Shown: one piece after another, positions 7,061 to 14,801 of the stretch
Position numbering within the stretch: position 1 is the first letter of the stretch
Layout: each line of letters begins with the position of its first letter
Assembly (NCBI GenBank): GCA_049522195.1
Contig: JBEKOB010000089.1
Coordinates: 1-16,130 of the forward strand
Direction: 5' to 3'
Origin: UBA9647 sp049522195
GTDB taxonomy: Bacteria; Bacteroidota; Ignavibacteria; UBA10030
Length of the DNA stretch: 16,130 bases
Translations under genes and position numbers: made by a program
The notes under the pieces: model-generated
Told to the model about the DNA's origin: nothing
What the model saw: only the letters and a program-made list of their open reading frames with translations
The model's database searches: none

Positions 7061-9322
7061 TTAACGAAACCAGAGGAAGAGAATCATGACACCAAGAATC
7101 ACGAATGCAAGATAGGTTTGCACCCTTCCGGTTTGCACACGGCGCAGCAGCAGGCCAAAGAAACCGGCGAGGTATGCGGTAGCGTTGACGAGTCCGTCTA
7201 CGATGTGGTTATCAAATCCTCCCACACCGACGTAAAAGAGGAAAAACGTCAACCCCGCGACAGCGAACCCAAGCACGACATACCCGACGATCGCCCCAAT
7301 CGCCGCCTCAGCGGGCATCAGGCCGACACCGACGATCCACCCGACGTAGAGTGAGAGAGCGCCCGTAACGATCATGTAGAAGATTGAACTGACAGTCCCC
7401 TCTTCCCAATTTCGCTTTGTCCCGAGCGTGAGTCCTTTCGTCCAGCTCGCCGTTCCATTGACGATCCCGTCGACAATCCGGTTGTCGAACCATCGCGCAA
7501 GCTTTGCGATACCCACGGTTCCCGCCACAGCCGTGGCGTCGTACAGCTCGTCGAACTTCCATTTGTTGAGGAGGAAGCGATACAACGGTCCGACCTTCGC
7601 AGCAATCGCATCAGCGTCAATCTTTTTCCAATAGTAAGTCGCGAACGCACCAAGGATCCCGAGGCCTGCGACAAGCAACGAGAGCACCATGGCAAGGGAA
7701 TGTCCATGGTGGACTGTTTCCTCGAAGAGCTCAGGTCCGGCGGCAGCAACACTTGCCGGCACAACCGACTCTGGTCTGGGCAATGCGCTGTACACCCAGC
7801 CGCTCGAGGCACCAAACGGGTTGAGACTGAAGAATGCGAAGAAAGAGAGGACGGCAAACACGATCAGCGGGATCGTCATTGTCTTCGGCGACTCGTGGAT
7901 CGCATCGAACCGATGATGATCCTTATGCTCGCCGAGGAATGTCAGGATCACGAGACGGAACATGTAGAACGCTGTCAAGCCTGCCACGAAGAACGCTATG
8001 ATTGGAATGTACCAGCGGCCGGTGAGGTTTGCGTAGGCTAGTGTTCCAGCCAGGATCTCGTCCTTGCTCAGGAACCCCGACGTGAACGGTACTCCGCAGA
8101 TCGCCAGCGTATACATCACGAAGGTCCAAAACGTGATCGGCATCTTCGACCTCAAGCCCCCCATGTTCCTGATGTCCTGGGCATCCGTATGGTGATCACC
8201 AGCGTGATGCAGAGCATGATGCATCGCATGGATCACAGAACCCGAGCCGAGGAACAATCCGGCCTTAAACATTGCATGCGTGGTGAGATGGAAGAAGCCA
8301 GCAGTGTATGCACCAACTCCGAGCCCCATCACCATATAGCCAAGCTGACTAATTGTCGAGTATGCGAGAACCTTTTTGATGTCGTTCTGAGCGATGGCGA
8401 TCGTTGCAGCGATAAACGCCGTGATAGCACCGATTGCCGCGATCCACATCAGCGCATCGGCGGTCATCATAGGGAATGTGCGCGCAATCAGGTAGACGCC
8501 TGCAGCAACCATCGTCGCAGCGTGGATCAATGCGCTGACAGGTGTCGGGCCTTCCATTGCATCGGGTAGCCAAACGTGCAACGGGAACTGAGCCGACTTG
8601 CCGACTGCGCCGCAGAACACCAGGATGCCGGCTGCGGTAAGCCACGCTTCGCTGCCGAACGGAAGCGTCCCCGCCTTCATCGATTCGAAAATCGTGTCGA
8701 AGCTGAACGTGTGGAATGTCGCAAACAGGATCAAGATACCGATGAACATCCCAACGTCGCCCACCCTGTTCACGATGAACGCCTTCTTGGCCGCATCGCT
8801 GGCTGATTTCTTCTCAAACCAGTGGCCGATCAGCAAGTAAGAGCTCAGACCGACCAGCTCCCACGACACATACATCATGAAGAAGTTGTTCGTCACGACG
8901 ATCCCGAGCATCGAGAACGTGAAAACACCCAGGTAGGCGAAATAGCGACCGTAGCGGACATCGCCGCGCATGTAACCGATCGAATACAGGTGGACGAACG
9001 CGCTCACGATGTAAACGACGAGCATCATCACGGCTGACAGGTTGTCGACCATCAGACCAAGCGTCATGGTCATCGGTCCGACGCCTGGCACGGTCCCCCA
9101 GTTCACCCAGGTAAATGTCGCCTGAATCGTTTCGTCGTGGTAGGAGCCCATCTTCACAGCAAAGATCACCGCTGAGAGGATCAGGCCAAGGAACACGATC
9201 CCCGTCTCGATGATATCACCCTGCCTCGGGAGGCGCTTGTTGAAGAAAATCAAGACTGCAAACCCGAGAAGCGGGAGAAGATAGGCAACAACGCTAAGCT
9301 GGATAATCGTATCGTGAGACAT
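7061..9322 (-). CDS. nuoL: NADH-quinone oxidoreductase subunit L, enlarged C-terminus
   Basis: NuoL is the distal proton-pumping antiporter-like subunit, whose long lateral helix runs along the membrane arm. The first ~590 residues are standard: E155 in SWELVGLSSYLLIG, K242 in GKSAQFPLHVWLPDAMEGPTP, NDIKKVLAYSTISQLGYM (313-330) and SKDEIL (419-424). At 753 residues it is well above the 613 of E. coli. Part of the excess is a histidine-rich loop (7 His between 365 and 378). Most of it is an enlarged C-terminus after KFDELYD (589-595), with extra membrane segments and two copies of an FDNxIVDGxVNxTA motif (612-625 and 703-716). It ends in the usual RRVQTGRVQTY plus a last helix. The start at 9322 has no clear ribosome binding site. 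It lies between nuoK (45 bases) and nuoM (70 bases). Confidence 0.95.
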   Translation of the reverse strand: MSHDTIIQLSVVAYLLPLLGFAVLIFFNKRLPRQGDIIETGIVFLGLILSAVIFAVKMGSYHDETIQATFTWVNWGTVPGVGPMTMTLGLMVDNLSAVMMLVVYIVSAFVHLYSIGYMRGDVRYGRYFAYLGVFTFSMLGIVVTNNFFMMYVSWELVGLSSYLLIGHWFEKKSASDAAKKAFIVNRVGDVGMFIGILILFATFHTFSFDTIFESMKAGTLPFGSEAWLTAAGILVFCGAVGKSAQFPLHVWLPDAMEGPTPVSALIHAATMVAAGVYLIARTFPMMTADALMWIAAIGAITAFIAATIAIAQNDIKKVLAYSTISQLGYMVMGLGVGAYTAGFFHLTTHAMFKAGLFLGSGSVIHAMHHALHHAGDHHTDAQDIRNMGGLRSKMPITFWTFVMYTLAICGVPFTSGFLSKDEILAGTLAYANLTGRWYIPIIAFFVAGLTAFYMFRLVILTFLGEHKDHHRFDAIHESPKTMTIPLIVFAVLSFFAFFSLNPFGASSGWVYSALPRPESVVPASVAAAGPELFEETVHHGHSLAMVLSLLVAGLGILGAFATYYWKKIDADAIAAKVGPLYRFLLNKWKFDELYDATAVAGTVGIAKLARWFDNRIVDGIVNGTASWTKGLTLGTKRNWEEGTVSSIFYMIVTGALSLYVGWIVGVGLMPAEAAIGAIVGYVVLGFAVAGLTFFLFYVGVGGFDNHIVDGLVNATAYLAGFFGLLLRRVQTGRVQTYLAFVILGVMILFLWFR
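7175..7489 (-). repeat. Duplicated 14-residue motif inside NuoL C-terminus
   Basis: Copy 1 (7448-7489, residues 612-625) reads FDNRIVDGIVNGTA. Copy 2 (7175-7216, residues 703-716) reads FDNHIVDGLVNATA. Eleven of 14 residues agree, with starts 91 residues apart. Usual NuoL proteins have one such motif, just before the lateral-helix end and the QTGRVQTY sequence. The bases have diverged more than the protein, so this is an old duplication kept by selection, or a family feature. Confidence 0.7.
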
Positions 9323-9367
9323 TGTCAGTTTTTAAGTCGTCTGTTCCGGGTGAAAAAGTCGTTCGTT

Positions 9368-9706
9368 TCAGTCTTTCAGTCGATTGATTTCGTCAACGTT
9401 CACACTGTTGAAGTTCTGGTAAATGTTCAGGACGATTGCGAGGGCGATTGCCGCCTCGGCAGCTGCCAGGATGATCACAAAGATCGCTATGACCTGTCCA
9501 TCCAGCGTCCCGGTGGTAAACCTCGAAAACGCGATGAAGTTGATGTTGGCTGCATTCAGCACAAGCTCAATTCCCATGAGGACCATGATCGCGTTGCGGC
9601 GTGTCAGAATCGCGAAGACGCCTAGCGAGAACAGGATGCCGCTGATCAGCAGAAAATGGTTCAGGCCGGGAGTCTGCAACCACTGTAAGAATTGTGCAAT
9701 CGTCAT
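9368..9706 (-). CDS. nuoK: NADH-quinone oxidoreductase subunit K
   Basis: NuoK is a small three-helix membrane subunit in the connector of complex I that links quinone chemistry to the pumps. The product is 112 residues from the ATG at 9706. It carries the two membrane glutamates of the family: E47 in LMGIELVLNAANINF and E84 in AAAEAAIALAIVL. A longer frame could start at a GTG at 9748, but the added residues are polar and a GGAG ribosome binding site (9715-9718) lies 8 bases before the ATG, which decides the start. The N-terminus is roughly ten residues longer than in E. coli. It follows nuoJ by 60 bases and precedes nuoL by 45. Confidence 0.95.
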   Translation of the reverse strand: MTIAQFLQWLQTPGLNHFLLISGILFSLGVFAILTRRNAIMVLMGIELVLNAANINFIAFSRFTTGTLDGQVIAIFVIILAAAEAAIALAIVLNIYQNFNSVNVDEINRLKD

Positions 9707-9714
9707 ACCGTATA

Positions 9715-9718
9715 CTCC
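9715..9718 (-). promoter_or_regulatory. Ribosome binding site fixing the nuoK start at 9706
   Basis: GGAG on the minus strand stands 8 bases before the ATG at 9706. The alternative GTG at 9748 has no such site, so the shorter protein is preferred. Confidence 0.6.
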
Positions 9719-9766
9719 GTTGTCACACGCTCGGTCGGGAGCGGACACATCTCATTCAAGTTCTGA

Positions 9767-10273
9767 TTACAACGTGTGTTTTTCTCTGCGTGCGATCATC
9801 GCAGCACCAACCAGGGCAACAAGCAGGACCACCGAAGCCACCTCAAAAGGCAACAGGTAATTGCTCAGGAGCATTTCCCCGATTCGCGGCGCTGTCTTTT
9901 CAAATCCCTGTGCATCGGGCGCGATCTTCCAATCGGTCGTCCAGAAAACCCCGATGAGCGTCCCTGCCAGGGCAGCGACGACGAGTACGGCAGGCAGTGT
10001 CTGGAAGGTTCCCGTTTTCATATCCACGCTGATGACTTTCGTCGTGAGCATAATGCCGAACAGCACGAGGACGAGGATGCCACCGACATAGATCATCAAC
10101 TGTGTAATGGCGAGGAAATCTGCCATCAGAAGGACATAAAGACCGGCGACACCAAAGAAGGTAAACAGGAGCGAGAAGCCGGAATACAGAATGTTCTTCG
10201 AGAAGACGACGATCGACGCCGAAGCAAGCGTAATGAAAGCGAACAGATAGAATGCAATTGTGTACAGATCCAT
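9767..10273 (-). CDS. nuoJ: NADH-quinone oxidoreductase subunit J
   Basis: NuoJ is a five-helix membrane subunit whose third helix is thought to twist during coupling of quinone reduction to proton pumping. The 168-residue product begins MDLYTIAFYLFAF and contains the conserved stretch ADFLAITQLMIYVGGILVLVL (51-71) with the family tyrosine at Y62. The frame is open much farther upstream, but that part lies over nuoI in another frame and is not used. The ATG at 10273 is 5 bases after the nuoI stop, so translation is probably coupled. A weak GGAAAG site (10285-10290) sits in the end of nuoI. Confidence 0.94.
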   Translation of the reverse strand: MDLYTIAFYLFAFITLASASIVVFSKNILYSGFSLLFTFFGVAGLYVLLMADFLAITQLMIYVGGILVLVLFGIMLTTKVISVDMKTGTFQTLPAVLVVAALAGTLIGVFWTTDWKIAPDAQGFEKTAPRIGEMLLSNYLLPFEVASVVLLVALVGAAMIARREKHTL

Positions 10274-10278
10274 GGCGA

Positions 10279-10950
10279 TTACGGCTTTCCAGCCTGGCCC
10301 GGTGCATCTGAGGCCGGGGTGCTTGGTGGTTGGGTCTGAGTTCCGCCCGCAGGGGCCGGAGCGGCAGGCGGCGCCTGAGAAGGAGCTTGGGCAGCTGCAG
10401 CTTTCGCTGCTGCAGCCCCAGCGGCGGCAACTGCTTTCTTCGCAGCGGCCTCTTCTTCTGCCTTCTTCAGTTTCTGCCCGGCTTGCTCGATATCCTGCGG
10501 TGTCATGATGCTGAAGTTGTAAATCAAATTCCGGCGATCGAACTCGGAAAATTCGTACACGTCTGTCATCACGATGCAGTCGGTTGGACAGGGAGGCACA
10601 CAGAGTCCGCAGTAGCAGCACTTCGCAATGTCGATGTCAAATTGTGAGACGTGGAGTTTCTTCTTCTGGCCGGTCGAAGTAGTTCCCAGATCCTGATCGG
10701 GAGTGGATTTGATCGTTTCGATCGTAATACAATCCACGGGACACGCCATTGCGCACTGGTCGCAGCCGATGCAGTCGTCGATATTCACATAGAGACGATT
10801 GCGTGCCCGCTCGGGCATTTTAAGTTTCGCGTCCGGATATTGGGTTGTCACGCTCTTGACGAACAGATGCTTGATCGTGATCCTCATCCCGATGGCGATC
10901 GAGGAGAGCGCGAGCCAGATGTTATTAAAGTATGTTGTCACAGCACTCAT
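10279..10950 (-). CDS. nuoI: NADH-quinone oxidoreductase subunit I (two 4Fe-4S clusters) with long Ala/Pro tail
   Basis: NuoI is the two-cluster ferredoxin-like subunit that passes electrons towards NuoB in the hydrophilic arm of complex I. Residues 1-45 form an amphipathic membrane-contact segment. The first cluster motif is CIGCDQCAMACP (C60, C63, C66, C70) and the second is CCYCGLCVPPCP (C111, C114, C117, C121). Each motif's last cysteine (C74 and C125 are also nearby) is followed by a hydrophobic turn as usual. The core ends near residue 155. A tail of about 65 residues follows: a Lys/Glu/Ala-rich helix (about 157-187), then a disordered Pro/Ala/Gln/Thr-rich stretch to residue 223. E. coli NuoI, at 180 residues, has no comparable tail. 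The start at 10950 lacks a strong ribosome binding site. It follows nuoH by 27 bases. Confidence 0.95.
   Translation of the reverse strand: MSAVTTYFNNIWLALSSIAIGMRITIKHLFVKSVTTQYPDAKLKMPERARNRLYVNIDDCIGCDQCAMACPVDCITIETIKSTPDQDLGTTSTGQKKKLHVSQFDIDIAKCCYCGLCVPPCPTDCIVMTDVYEFSEFDRRNLIYNFSIMTPQDIEQAGQKLKKAEEEAAAKKAVAAAGAAAAKAAAAQAPSQAPPAAPAPAGGTQTQPPSTPASDAPGQAGKP
10390..10419 (-). other. Stable mRNA hairpin with GAAA tetraloop inside nuoI
   Basis: On the minus strand GGGC-T-GC-A-GCAGC pairs with GCTGC-A-GC-T-GCCC around a GAAA loop. That makes 11 base pairs with symmetric A-A and T-T mismatches and a loop of the stable GNRA class. It falls in the alanine-rich tail of nuoI, about 110-145 bases before the nuoJ start. 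Repeated GCN alanine codons make such pairing likely by chance, so a role is only a possibility. Confidence 0.4.
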
Positions 10951-10977
10951 AGAGAGTCTACCGGGTATTAATCAATC

Positions 10978-12024
10978 TCACAGTACTAAGATAAGACCGA
11001 CACCGAGGATACAGACGAACAGGAACGGCGTCAGCACTTTCCAGGAAGTATACATCAGTTGATCGACGCGCAGACGTGGAAGCGTCCAGCGGAGCCAGAT
11101 CTGCAGAAAGATCAGTACCATCCCCTTCATCACAAACCAGAAGAAGCCCCAGATTGGACCAGAGAGTGCCGAACCAAACGGGCTTCCCCAGCCACCAAGG
11201 AAAAACGAAACCGCCACAGCCGATACCAGGAACATATTCGCATACTCAGCCACGTAGAACAGCGCCCAGCGCATGCCGCTGTATTCGGTGAAGAATCCCT
11301 GAACGAGTTCGGATTCGGCTTCTGGCAAATCGAACGGCGTGCGATTGACTTCGGCGAGGGATGCGACAAAAAGAATCAGGAATGTGACGATCGTGAACGG
11401 AGAGATCAGGAGTTTCTGCAGCAGCGGCAACGGCCCGCCAAAGACGACCCAATCCTGAATTCCACCTGCCTGGAATTTCACCACATCCTGGAGATTCAGC
11501 GAACCGGTGATCATCACACCGACGATCATTGCCAGGACAGTCGGGACCTCGTAGCTTATCATCTGAGCCGCAGAGCGGACAGCGCCGAAGATCGACCACT
11601 TGTTGTTCGAAGCCCAGCCGGCCATCAGGATACCAACGACGACCAGCGACGAAACGGCAACGATGAAAAACGCCCCAAGATCAATGTTGGCACCAATGAA
11701 GATGCTGCTGAAAGGGATCGCCGCGTATCCGCCATAGGTTCCGATGAATACGATGTACGGAGCAAGGATGAACAGCTTTCTGTCCGCCGCGACGCTGATG
11801 ATGTCTTCCTTCTGAAGCAGCTTGATAAAATCAGCGATCGGTTGGAGCACCCCGTGCCATCCGGTTCTCATGTAGGCCAGACGATCCTGAACGTGTGCCG
11901 CGACTTTCATTTCGAGATAGATCGTCACGAGCGCATACAGAAGGATGAAGACCAGCGGCAGAGCGCTGAGCACTACCGTGACGAGCAGCGTCCCCCAGAA
12001 TCCAAGATTTTGAAAAGCTTCCAT
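10978..12024 (-). CDS. nuoH: NADH-quinone oxidoreductase subunit H
   Basis: NuoH is the eight-helix membrane subunit at the joint of the two arms and forms much of the quinone tunnel. The product is 348 residues from the ATG at 12024 (MEAFQNLGFWGTLL). It carries the strongly conserved EVNRTPFDLPEAESELV (225-241) followed by EYSGMRWALFYVAEYAN, and the early QDRLAYMRTGWHGVLQPIAD stretch. A TTG in frame at 12036 would add four residues and cannot be excluded. Only a weak AGAG precedes the ATG. The gene follows nuoD by 55 bases. In the common nuo order, nuoE, nuoF and nuoG would stand between nuoD and nuoH, and here they are absent. Confidence 0.96.
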   Translation of the reverse strand: MEAFQNLGFWGTLLVTVVLSALPLVFILLYALVTIYLEMKVAAHVQDRLAYMRTGWHGVLQPIADFIKLLQKEDIISVAADRKLFILAPYIVFIGTYGGYAAIPFSSIFIGANIDLGAFFIVAVSSLVVVGILMAGWASNNKWSIFGAVRSAAQMISYEVPTVLAMIVGVMITGSLNLQDVVKFQAGGIQDWVVFGGPLPLLQKLLISPFTIVTFLILFVASLAEVNRTPFDLPEAESELVQGFFTEYSGMRWALFYVAEYANMFLVSAVAVSFFLGGWGSPFGSALSGPIWGFFWFVMKGMVLIFLQIWLRWTLPRLRVDQLMYTSWKVLTPFLFVCILGVGLILVL

Positions 12025-12079
12025 AGTCTCTATCAAGAATTAGATTACTGCACTGACGAACAAATGTTCAGGAAACGAA

Positions 12080-13267
12080 TTACCGGTCAACCTGACCGAG
12101 AACAATATCGACACTCCCGGCGATGAGCACGAGGTCGGCGATCATCGCACCACGAGAGATTTCCGGCAGAACGCTCAGGTTCACAAACGTCGGTGCACGG
12201 CCCTTCACACGAAACGGTGTTCCGGTGCCGTCACTGATGATATAGAAACCGAGCTCGCCGCGGGGAGTCTCGGTCCGGGCGTAGATCTCTCCTGCGTCCG
12301 GCCGGATCCTCTTTGGAATTGCTGCCTGCACATTTCCCGCCGGTATCGCCGCGAGTGCCTGCTCGATGATCCTGACACTCTCTTCCATCTCACGCATACG
12401 CACGATGTGACGATCGAACACATCTCCAACCGTCCCCATTTCCCCTTTTCCGACCTTCGGCTCCCACTCGAGCTTATGGTACACTGAATACGGATCGTCA
12501 CGTCGGAGATCCCAGTTGATCCCCGAGCCCCGGAGCATCGGACCGCTGCAAGCCCAGTTGATTGCAACGTCCTTCGGCAGCACGCCCACATTGGCCGTGC
12601 GCTTGATGAAGATCTCATTAAAGGTCAGGAGGTCATTGAACTCTTTGATACGGGGCTTGAAATACGTGCAGAATTCCTTTGCCTTGTCCACGAATTGGGG
12701 CGGGATATCGTGCGACAGTCCGCCAATCCAGAAGTAGTTATAGAGCAGGCGGGCGCCGCAGGTCATCTCGAACAGGTTGAGGATAAGCTCCCGGTCATGG
12801 AAGGCATAGAGGAAAGGTGTAAACGCACCGGCGTCGATACCGAACGTGCCGACGGCGATAAGGTGACTGGCGATACGCTGAAGCTCGGCCATGATCACCC
12901 GGATGTACTCTACGCGTTCGGGGACTTCGATCTTCAGCAGTCGTTCAACCGCCAGTACGTATGAATGCTCCTCATTGATCGCAGCGCAATAGTCCAGCCG
13001 GTCGCAGTACGGAATCACCTGCTGGTAGTTCGTCATGTGCTCGGCATGCTTCTCGAAGCACCGGTGGAGATAACCGATATGCGGAATGACATCGACGATG
13101 ATCTCCCCGTCCACGACGATCTCGAGACGCAACACACCATGCGTAGACGGGTGCTGAGGTCCCATATTGATGATCATCTCGTCGGTTCGAAGAGTGTGAC
13201 CGCTGGAGGTCTTGAGTGCTCCTGGCTGGGAAACGTAGCTGGTAGGAAGTGTCTTCGTCTCAATCAT
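12080..13267 (-). CDS. nuoD: NADH-quinone oxidoreductase subunit D
   Basis: NuoD is the 49-kDa-type subunit that, with NuoB, shapes the quinone-binding site. It descends from the large subunit of NiFe hydrogenases. The 395-residue product shows NMGPQHPSTHGVLRL (34-48) with the quinone-site histidines H39 and H43. It then shows HIGYLHRCFEKHAE (63-76) and NYQQVIPYCDRLDY (80-93), whose Y81 corresponds to the quinone-binding tyrosine. Next come CSGPMLRGSG and the C-terminal ARTETPRGELGFYIISDG and VLGQVDR. The hydrogenase-type nickel-binding cysteine pairs are missing, as expected for complex I. It is separate from NuoC (21 bases apart), unlike the fused NuoCD of E. coli. The ATG at 13267 has a poor ribosome binding site. 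Confidence 0.97.
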   Translation of the reverse strand: MIETKTLPTSYVSQPGALKTSSGHTLRTDEMIINMGPQHPSTHGVLRLEIVVDGEIIVDVIPHIGYLHRCFEKHAEHMTNYQQVIPYCDRLDYCAAINEEHSYVLAVERLLKIEVPERVEYIRVIMAELQRIASHLIAVGTFGIDAGAFTPFLYAFHDRELILNLFEMTCGARLLYNYFWIGGLSHDIPPQFVDKAKEFCTYFKPRIKEFNDLLTFNEIFIKRTANVGVLPKDVAINWACSGPMLRGSGINWDLRRDDPYSVYHKLEWEPKVGKGEMGTVGDVFDRHIVRMREMEESVRIIEQALAAIPAGNVQAAIPKRIRPDAGEIYARTETPRGELGFYIISDGTGTPFRVKGRAPTFVNLSVLPEISRGAMIADLVLIAGSVDIVLGQVDR

Positions 13268-13288
13268 ACCGATAAATTCTGGTTGCCG

Positions 13289-13768
13289 TTAGTAAGGGAC
13301 TTTCATCCCGTTATAGAATTCAGGCACCTTATAGTCTTTGCGGAGTGGGTGCCCTTCCCAATCGTATGGGAGGAGGATGCGGCGAAGGTCGGGATGCTCA
13401 TCGATGATGATGCCATACATGTCGAACGCTTCCCGCTCATGCCAGTTGGCGGTTCCCCACACTGACGATACCGATTGAATGTGCGGGTTCTCCTTCGTGC
13501 AGAATGCCTTTAGAACAATCTTGTGCTTATGCACCATCGAGAAGAGATGATACACGATGCCGAGCTTTCCATCTTTGTTGTAGTCGACGCCGCTCAGGCA
13601 CATCATGTAGTCGAACTGCATAGCCTGATCATCTCGAAGAAAAAGTGCGATCTCTTTCGTTTTCGCCGGGTCAACAGAAATCCAGGGCTGGAGCGCGTCA
13701 AGTTTCGCTTCGAGGATCGCATCGCCGAATTTCGTTTTCAGACTATTGTAGATTTCTTCCGCGGTCAT
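13289..13768 (-). CDS. nuoC: NADH-quinone oxidoreductase subunit C
   Basis: NuoC is the 30-kDa-type structural subunit of the hydrophilic arm and binds no cofactor. The 159-residue product has the family signature WHEREAFDMYGI (109-120) and DWEGHPLRKDY (136-146). It is a free-standing protein rather than a NuoCD fusion. A good AGGAG ribosome binding site (13780-13784) overlaps the nuoB stop codon, 11 bases before the ATG at 13768. NuoB and NuoC translation are therefore closely linked, with a gap of 14 bases between the genes. Confidence 0.96.
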   Translation of the reverse strand: MTAEEIYNSLKTKFGDAILEAKLDALQPWISVDPAKTKEIALFLRDDQAMQFDYMMCLSGVDYNKDGKLGIVYHLFSMVHKHKIVLKAFCTKENPHIQSVSSVWGTANWHEREAFDMYGIIIDEHPDLRRILLPYDWEGHPLRKDYKVPEFYNGMKVPY

Positions 13769-13782
13769 TCTTCTGACATCTC

Positions 13783-14277
13783 CTATACAGACTTCTTCTT
13801 CACGAGGCTTTCTCTCCTTACTTTTTCCTGCAGCTTGATGATGCCTTCAAGCAGCGCCTCGGGACGTGGAGGGCATCCGGGGACAAACACATCGACAGGG
13901 ATCACACGGTCGACCCCCTTCAAGACATGGTAACCGTGCTCCCAGTACGGGCCACCGCAATTCGCGCAGCTACCCATGGAAATAACATATCGCGGTTCTG
14001 CCATTTGGTCGTACAACCTCTTGATGCGCGAGGCCATTTTCAAAGTCACGGTTCCGGCGACAAACATCACGTCTGCCTGCCGGGGAGTGGCTCGCGGAAT
14101 GATACCGAACCGCATAATGTCGAAATCGGATGCCGACGCAGCCATCATTTCGATTGCGCAACATGCCAGGCCGAATTGCATCTGATAGAGCGATGAGAGT
14201 CTTGCCCAGTTCAGCAAGTTCTCCATTGATGTGACGAAGACGTTGCCGTTTTCGAATCTTTGATCGAGTAAACCCAT
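13783..14277 (-). CDS. nuoB: NADH-quinone oxidoreductase subunit B (N2 cluster)
   Basis: NuoB carries the terminal 4Fe-4S cluster N2, which hands electrons to quinone. The 164-residue product keeps all four ligands, including the unusual adjacent pair: C39 and C40 in GLACCAIEMM, C104 in GSCANCGGPYW and C135 in VPGCPPRPEALLEG. Length is normal, and the basic C-terminus (KVRRESLVKKK) is common in the family. It lies 24 bases after nuoA and 14 bases before nuoC. The start at 14277 has no strong ribosome binding site. Confidence 0.97.
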   Translation of the reverse strand: MGLLDQRFENGNVFVTSMENLLNWARLSSLYQMQFGLACCAIEMMAASASDFDIMRFGIIPRATPRQADVMFVAGTVTLKMASRIKRLYDQMAEPRYVISMGSCANCGGPYWEHGYHVLKGVDRVIPVDVFVPGCPPRPEALLEGIIKLQEKVRRESLVKKKSV

Positions 14278-14301
14278 AGTAGTCGCTTAGTCCAAATGTG
14301 G

Positions 14302-14748
14302 CTATTGCACGACGGGATGCTCTTCTACCGTCTTCCCTGCTACAACCGGAGGAGTTAAAATCCTATTGACTCGAGGGACTTCTGGCCGCGGCTTGTCCCA
14401 ATCCAAATCTCCCTTCACCCACACATACACAAACCCCACGATGAGTATCGCCAGAAACACCGCCATCTCGAGGAAGGCGAAAAGTCCCAGGTTACGGAAG
14501 ACAAGAGCCCAAGGAAAGAGGAACACCACTTCTACATCGAAAATGAGGAAAATGAGGGCTACAACATAAAATCGAACGTTGAATCTCACCCAGGCGTCTC
14601 CGACCGGATCCTCGCCACATTCATATGGGGCGACTTTTCCGGGATATGGTCGACGCGGCCTCAGAATCCAGGATGCAAACATCCCAGCCGCCACGAAGAC
14701 TGCGCCAATGATGAGAAAAATAAGGACTTTGCCGAATTCGGTGAGCAT
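14302..14748 (-). CDS. nuoA: NADH-quinone oxidoreductase subunit A
   Basis: NuoA is a three-helix membrane subunit at the junction of the two arms. The 148-residue product has the family core PYECGEDPVG (41-50) in the loop near the quinone site. It is followed by RFNVRFYVVALIFLIFDVE with the conserved acidic pair D71 and E73, and a third helix with E94. The C-terminal tail after residue 112 (about 35 residues, proline-rich) is slightly long. It is the first gene of the nuo operon. The promoter at 14802-14830 predicts a leader of about 47 bases. The ribosome binding site is weak. Confidence 0.96.
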   Translation of the reverse strand: MLTEFGKVLIFLIIGAVFVAAGMFASWILRPRRPYPGKVAPYECGEDPVGDAWVRFNVRFYVVALIFLIFDVEVVFLFPWALVFRNLGLFAFLEMAVFLAILIVGFVYVWVKGDLDWDKPRPEVPRVNRILTPPVVAGKTVEEHPVVQ

Positions 14749-14801
14749 ATCAGTGCTCGAAAGGGTAAAAACGGTGGAGGAAAATGTAAAAATCGAACGT
14801 C

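Noticed and set aside
7050..7062. Hairpin AAGCC-TCC-GGCTT at the nuoL stop codon
   Set aside because: Five base pairs without a thymine tract, inside an operon that clearly continues into nuoM and nuoN. Probably chance.
12058..12069. Palindrome GAACAAATGTTC between nuoD and nuoH, as an operator or scar of lost nuoEFG
   Set aside because: It is short and AT-rich, with no promoter beside it and no remnant coding sequence of nuoE, F or G around it.
11059..12126. A 355-codon open frame on the plus strand, antisense to nuoH
   Set aside because: Same reason: it is a shadow of nuoH with a low-complexity, highly charged translation and no domain.
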